10,998 nt of DNA. Origin: Phlegmacium glaucopus. Its lineage: Eukaryota; Basidiomycota; Agaricomycetes; Agaricales; Cortinariaceae. Positions 9,184-10,998 of the stretch are shown here, in pieces. The stretch lies in the NCBI GenBank assembly GCA_015039465.1, contig MU130496.1, positions 1 through 10,998 of the forward strand, read 5' to 3'. Position 1 is the stretch's first letter, and every line of letters begins with the position of its first letter. The position numbers and the translations under genes are program-made. The notes beneath the pieces were generated by a model. It was not told where the DNA came from. It saw only the letters and a list, made by a program, of their open reading frames with translations, and searched no databases.

Positions 9184-9541
9184 GGTAAGGTTATATGTAG
9201 ATCTTTGTGCATCCCGTTCACTCCAAGCTCTAGAGGACTTAGGAAGGAGCACAGCCACTGCATACAAAGAATGATCATTACTTCTATACAATTTAATCAG
9301 ACGTGTTTACCTCAGAACTTTTATATCATTTATTGGTCTAATCTCATAGGGGTGGTTACCAGTCTACCTGCTGGAACATCCAGTTAGAGTGATGTAGCGT
9401 AATTTGTGTGTCGGAATAATTGAAAACAGAATCCATAATCACTGACATAATTCAGTAATCATTGGTATTGAATGATATTATGATTTGGAATTTTCCAACG
9501 TATAATATTGAAGAGCCAACAATGATTTCAGGAAAACAACA
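9184..9541. other. 3' flank of copy 2, homologous to 2277-2520
   Basis: Shares TTACCTCAGAACTTTTATAT, GGTGGTTACCAGTCT and GAGCCAACAATGATTTCAGG with the flank of copy 1, so the duplicated unit spans gene and convergent spacer. It reaches the last codons of the converging seven-exon gene (TTTCAGGAAA). Copy 2 carries roughly 80-90 extra AT-rich bases at about 9405-9505. Homology ends at 9540, exactly where the mirror arm begins. Confidence 0.7.
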
Positions 9542-9976
9542 ACATATAAGTTATTGAAGAGGTTACGAAATCCAGGACCTTACCATTGCCATTATTTATC
9601 CATACCAGGCTAACCTCCCTTAGTTTAGGGTCCGATACGCTCACGTTACAATCGGGCTGGGGGAAATGTTAGTCATCATATCTTTTGATTACACGAACGA
9701 TTCCAGTACCTGAAGGCAGCCAGTTCCTACTCCCGAGTGGATGATAACTGAGGCCCTGGATTGTTTAGTTACCCCGAAGATTGTACCCAAGGGTAACTTA
9801 ACCATTGTTTTCAGCCACAAAGCGCAGTTTAAAAGAATTAGCCAGATAGGGTAGAGAACAGTGTAGAGAAGCGCGGCCTGTGTAACCCGTTGATTGCGTG
9901 TGAAATAGAAGTTAAAGATAAGCTCAAGAGGTGATAAGGAAGAAACGCTCCGGAGCCGGGAGTAGCCAGCTGAGTA
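9542..9976. repeat. Right arm of the 435-base mirror repeat
   Basis: Letter-for-letter reverse of bases 1-435 (two mismatches). It begins block C, in which everything recognisable needs text reversal. In the complement reading it is C/T-rich and leads into an ATG at 9975-9977 followed by codons for VTATTILWV, as the promoter and first exon of an unknown gene would. Confidence 0.95.
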
Positions 9977-10118
9977 CCAATGTCGATGGTGGTAGGATAC
10001 CCATTGCTACATGCAGGGCTGTGTTTTAATCACAAAAGTAAGGATCCGAAATACTAAATTAAAGTCGAAGCAATAAACAGAAGACTGCCAGACGCAAGCG
10101 GTGGGTATACACATCAAA

Positions 10119-10241
10119 AGGGCCGTGTGACTTACCGTCTTTGATTAACAAGAAATATGCGGACACTGGAAATCGCTGTTCCAAGGACGGGTACTGGCGC
10201 GTCGATAGCTCCGGAGGGACTGCCTGTACATGTTTTCCATC
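10119..10241. other. Unknown coding fragment (complement reading)
   Basis: In the complement read left to right, after a possible acceptor TGTGTAG, a frame runs from 10116 to a TAG at 10239-10241 with protein-like composition (HTEWQKLIVLYTPVTFSDK, then AHDRAAIEASLTDMYKR). I do not recognise the family. It may belong to the gene whose start would lie at 9975. The splice structure in between cannot be fixed, so this is a suggestion only. Confidence 0.3.
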
Positions 10242-10289
10242 GGCAGGTCCGAGTGGTTCCAATAGTAGATTAGGGATGAAAGGTAGAAG

Positions 10290-10850
10290 GTTTAGGGTAT
10301 GAAAACGAACCCCAAACTCGGCTCATCCTTTCTCTTCCTCCTCCTCTCCTTCTCCTACCACCTATCCACCCTCTCTCTCTCATACTCGCCCTAAACTTCT
10401 TCCAACACGCAAAAAGTAATTAAAAACAGAAACCATGACGTTGCTCATGACTAACTAAACTGACGAAAAATCGTAAGGGCTGGCCTCTATACAAGCAGCA
10501 CGACCACGGATCTCCACTCGAACCAAAGTAGAAATAGAAGTTTAAGAGAGCTCGCCCTATACTTCTTCCAACACGCAAAAAGTAATTAAACACAGAAACC
10601 ATAACGCTGCTCATGACTAACTAAACTGGCGAAAAATCGCAAGGACTTACCTCTATACAAGTAGCGCGACCGCGGATCTCCACTCAAACTAGAGCAGAAA
10701 AGAAGTTTAAGTGAGCTATAAGTAAATAGAAAGAAAGGTGAAAAAGAAAGTCTAAATCTTCTTAACCTACATAGCTGATAGATGTCTTAACTAAACCGAG
10801 GGAATGAGAGTGGAAGGAAGGTAACGGTGGATAAGGGTCGTTTACTGCTT
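10290..10850. pseudogene. Paralogue of the 3' half of the seven-exon F-box gene (block C, complement reading)
   Basis: Complement reading gives KLSIFQIPYF, then directly LGFEPSRKE. The intact gene has about 185 further bases there, including the MSDTGLYLNW segment, so this copy has an internal deletion. It then carries the exon 6 stretch (FPTGDMFVVLVPR) twice because of a 166-base tandem duplication, and an exon 7 part (DLEELDVSTIYRIDLAP). The donor after VPR reads GTGAGT and the acceptor TTTCAG, both closer to consensus than in the intact gene, which supports the exon 6/7 model there. The end of exon 7 is frameshifted relative to the intact gene. Probably a pseudogene. Confidence 0.75.
10385..10715. 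repeat. Tandem duplication, two units of about 166 bases
   Basis: Units 10385-10550 and 10551-10715 both begin CTCGCCCTA and share ACTTCTTCCAACACGCAAAA and GCTCATGACTAACTAAACT. They differ at scattered positions, by eye about one in ten, so the duplication is not very recent. Each unit covers an intron 5, exon 6 and start of intron 6 equivalent. Confidence 0.85.
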
Positions 10851-10913
10851 TACACTGCCACCAGAATGAGGCCCTCCGCTGTCAGGACATCTTCGGTAGT
10901 CAGCTAGCTCCTT

Positions 10914-10998
10914 TACCTCTCACTTCCGCCGGTCTCGGTTCTCTACTGGTACTTACGGGGGAGAGACAAGCATATACCTTTCCATCGAGAATGAAGCA
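10914..10998. CDS. Possible first exon of an AIG2/gamma-glutamylcyclotransferase-like gene (complement reading, cut by window end)
   Basis: In the complement read left to right, ATG at 10914 opens a frame with MESEGGQSQEM and then APSLFVYGK. An FVYG motif near the N terminus is the glycine-containing substrate loop of AIG2/gamma-glutamylcyclotransferase-like proteins, which usually read YGTL. After GGAAAG a GTAGCT could be a donor. Only 28 codons are visible, so the family call rests on one short motif. Confidence 0.3.

Larger units (their letters stand above)
9542..10998. other. Block C: segment written reversed without complementing
   Basis: Reversed as text, 10290-10850 lines up with 2548-2950, the 3' half of the seven-exon F-box gene, over several hundred bases (e.g. 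GATAAATGAATATCGAGTG is present in both), while neither the written strand nor its reverse complement does so. The mirror arm 9542-9976 shows the same property. The block continues past the window edge. Confidence 0.9.

Noticed and set aside
1..9976. Mirror repeat as a triplex (H-DNA) element or a real new DNA rearrangement
   Set aside because: The arms are mixed sequence rather than purine tracts, they are 9 kb apart, and other parts of block C show the same text reversal. A writing error explains all of it.
10059..10262. Minus-strand frame of 67 codons in block C
   Set aside because: Block C has to be reversed as text, so normal-strand frames there are meaningless; the complement reading gives a more protein-like segment.
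1..10998. CRISPR, tRNA, rRNA, riboswitch or bacterial operon signals
   Set aside because: None seen; introns, gene families and the retroelement are fungal.

Overview
The window looks like nuclear DNA of a mushroom-forming basidiomycete (Agaricomycetes). The reasons are 55-71 nt introns with CTRAY-like branch points, rapidly diverging F-box genes of the kind expanded in that group, and a Ty3/gypsy gag relic of agaricomycete type. There is no bacterial gene organisation, tRNA, rRNA or CRISPR array.

Layout in the strand as written. 1-989: upstream DNA without a gene. 990-2276 (+): an intact two-exon F-box/leucine-rich-type gene of 408 codons. 2503-5346 (-): a seven-exon F-box gene with a propeller-like C-terminal part, 819 codons in my splice model, converging on the first gene with 226 bases between their stop codons. 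5577-5725: a frameshifted partial copy of the exon 2/intron 1 part of that gene, lying just upstream of it. 8225-9183 (+): a 5'-truncated paralogue of the first F-box gene, starting abruptly after a run of 26 A; its 3' flank also matches that of the first gene up to about 9540.

The most important result is that two large blocks read sensibly only when the written strand is complemented WITHOUT reversal, which is the same as saying the text has been reversed. Block B (about 5940 to 8198) then gives a decayed Ty3/gypsy gag (from 6004), a non-coding repeat region and an LTR-like end. Block C (9542 to the window end) then gives (i) a 435-base arm that is the letter-by-letter reverse of bases 1-435 (433 of 435 identical, no gaps), (ii) an unknown gene fragment, (iii) a paralogue of the 3' half of the seven-exon F-box gene with a deletion and a 166-base tandem duplication, and (iv) a possible first exon of an AIG2/gamma-glutamylcyclotransferase-like gene at the window end. 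Recombination cannot join DNA strands with reversed polarity, so I read this as an assembly or data-handling error (segments reversed but not complemented), not as a new biological system. Standard six-frame or BLAST annotation would see these 3.7 kb as empty.

Functionally the recognisable genes are substrate-adaptor type F-box proteins (probable SCF ubiquitin ligase subunits) in a locus shaped by segmental duplication and retroelement insertion. No novel defence, biosynthetic or mobile system is supported.
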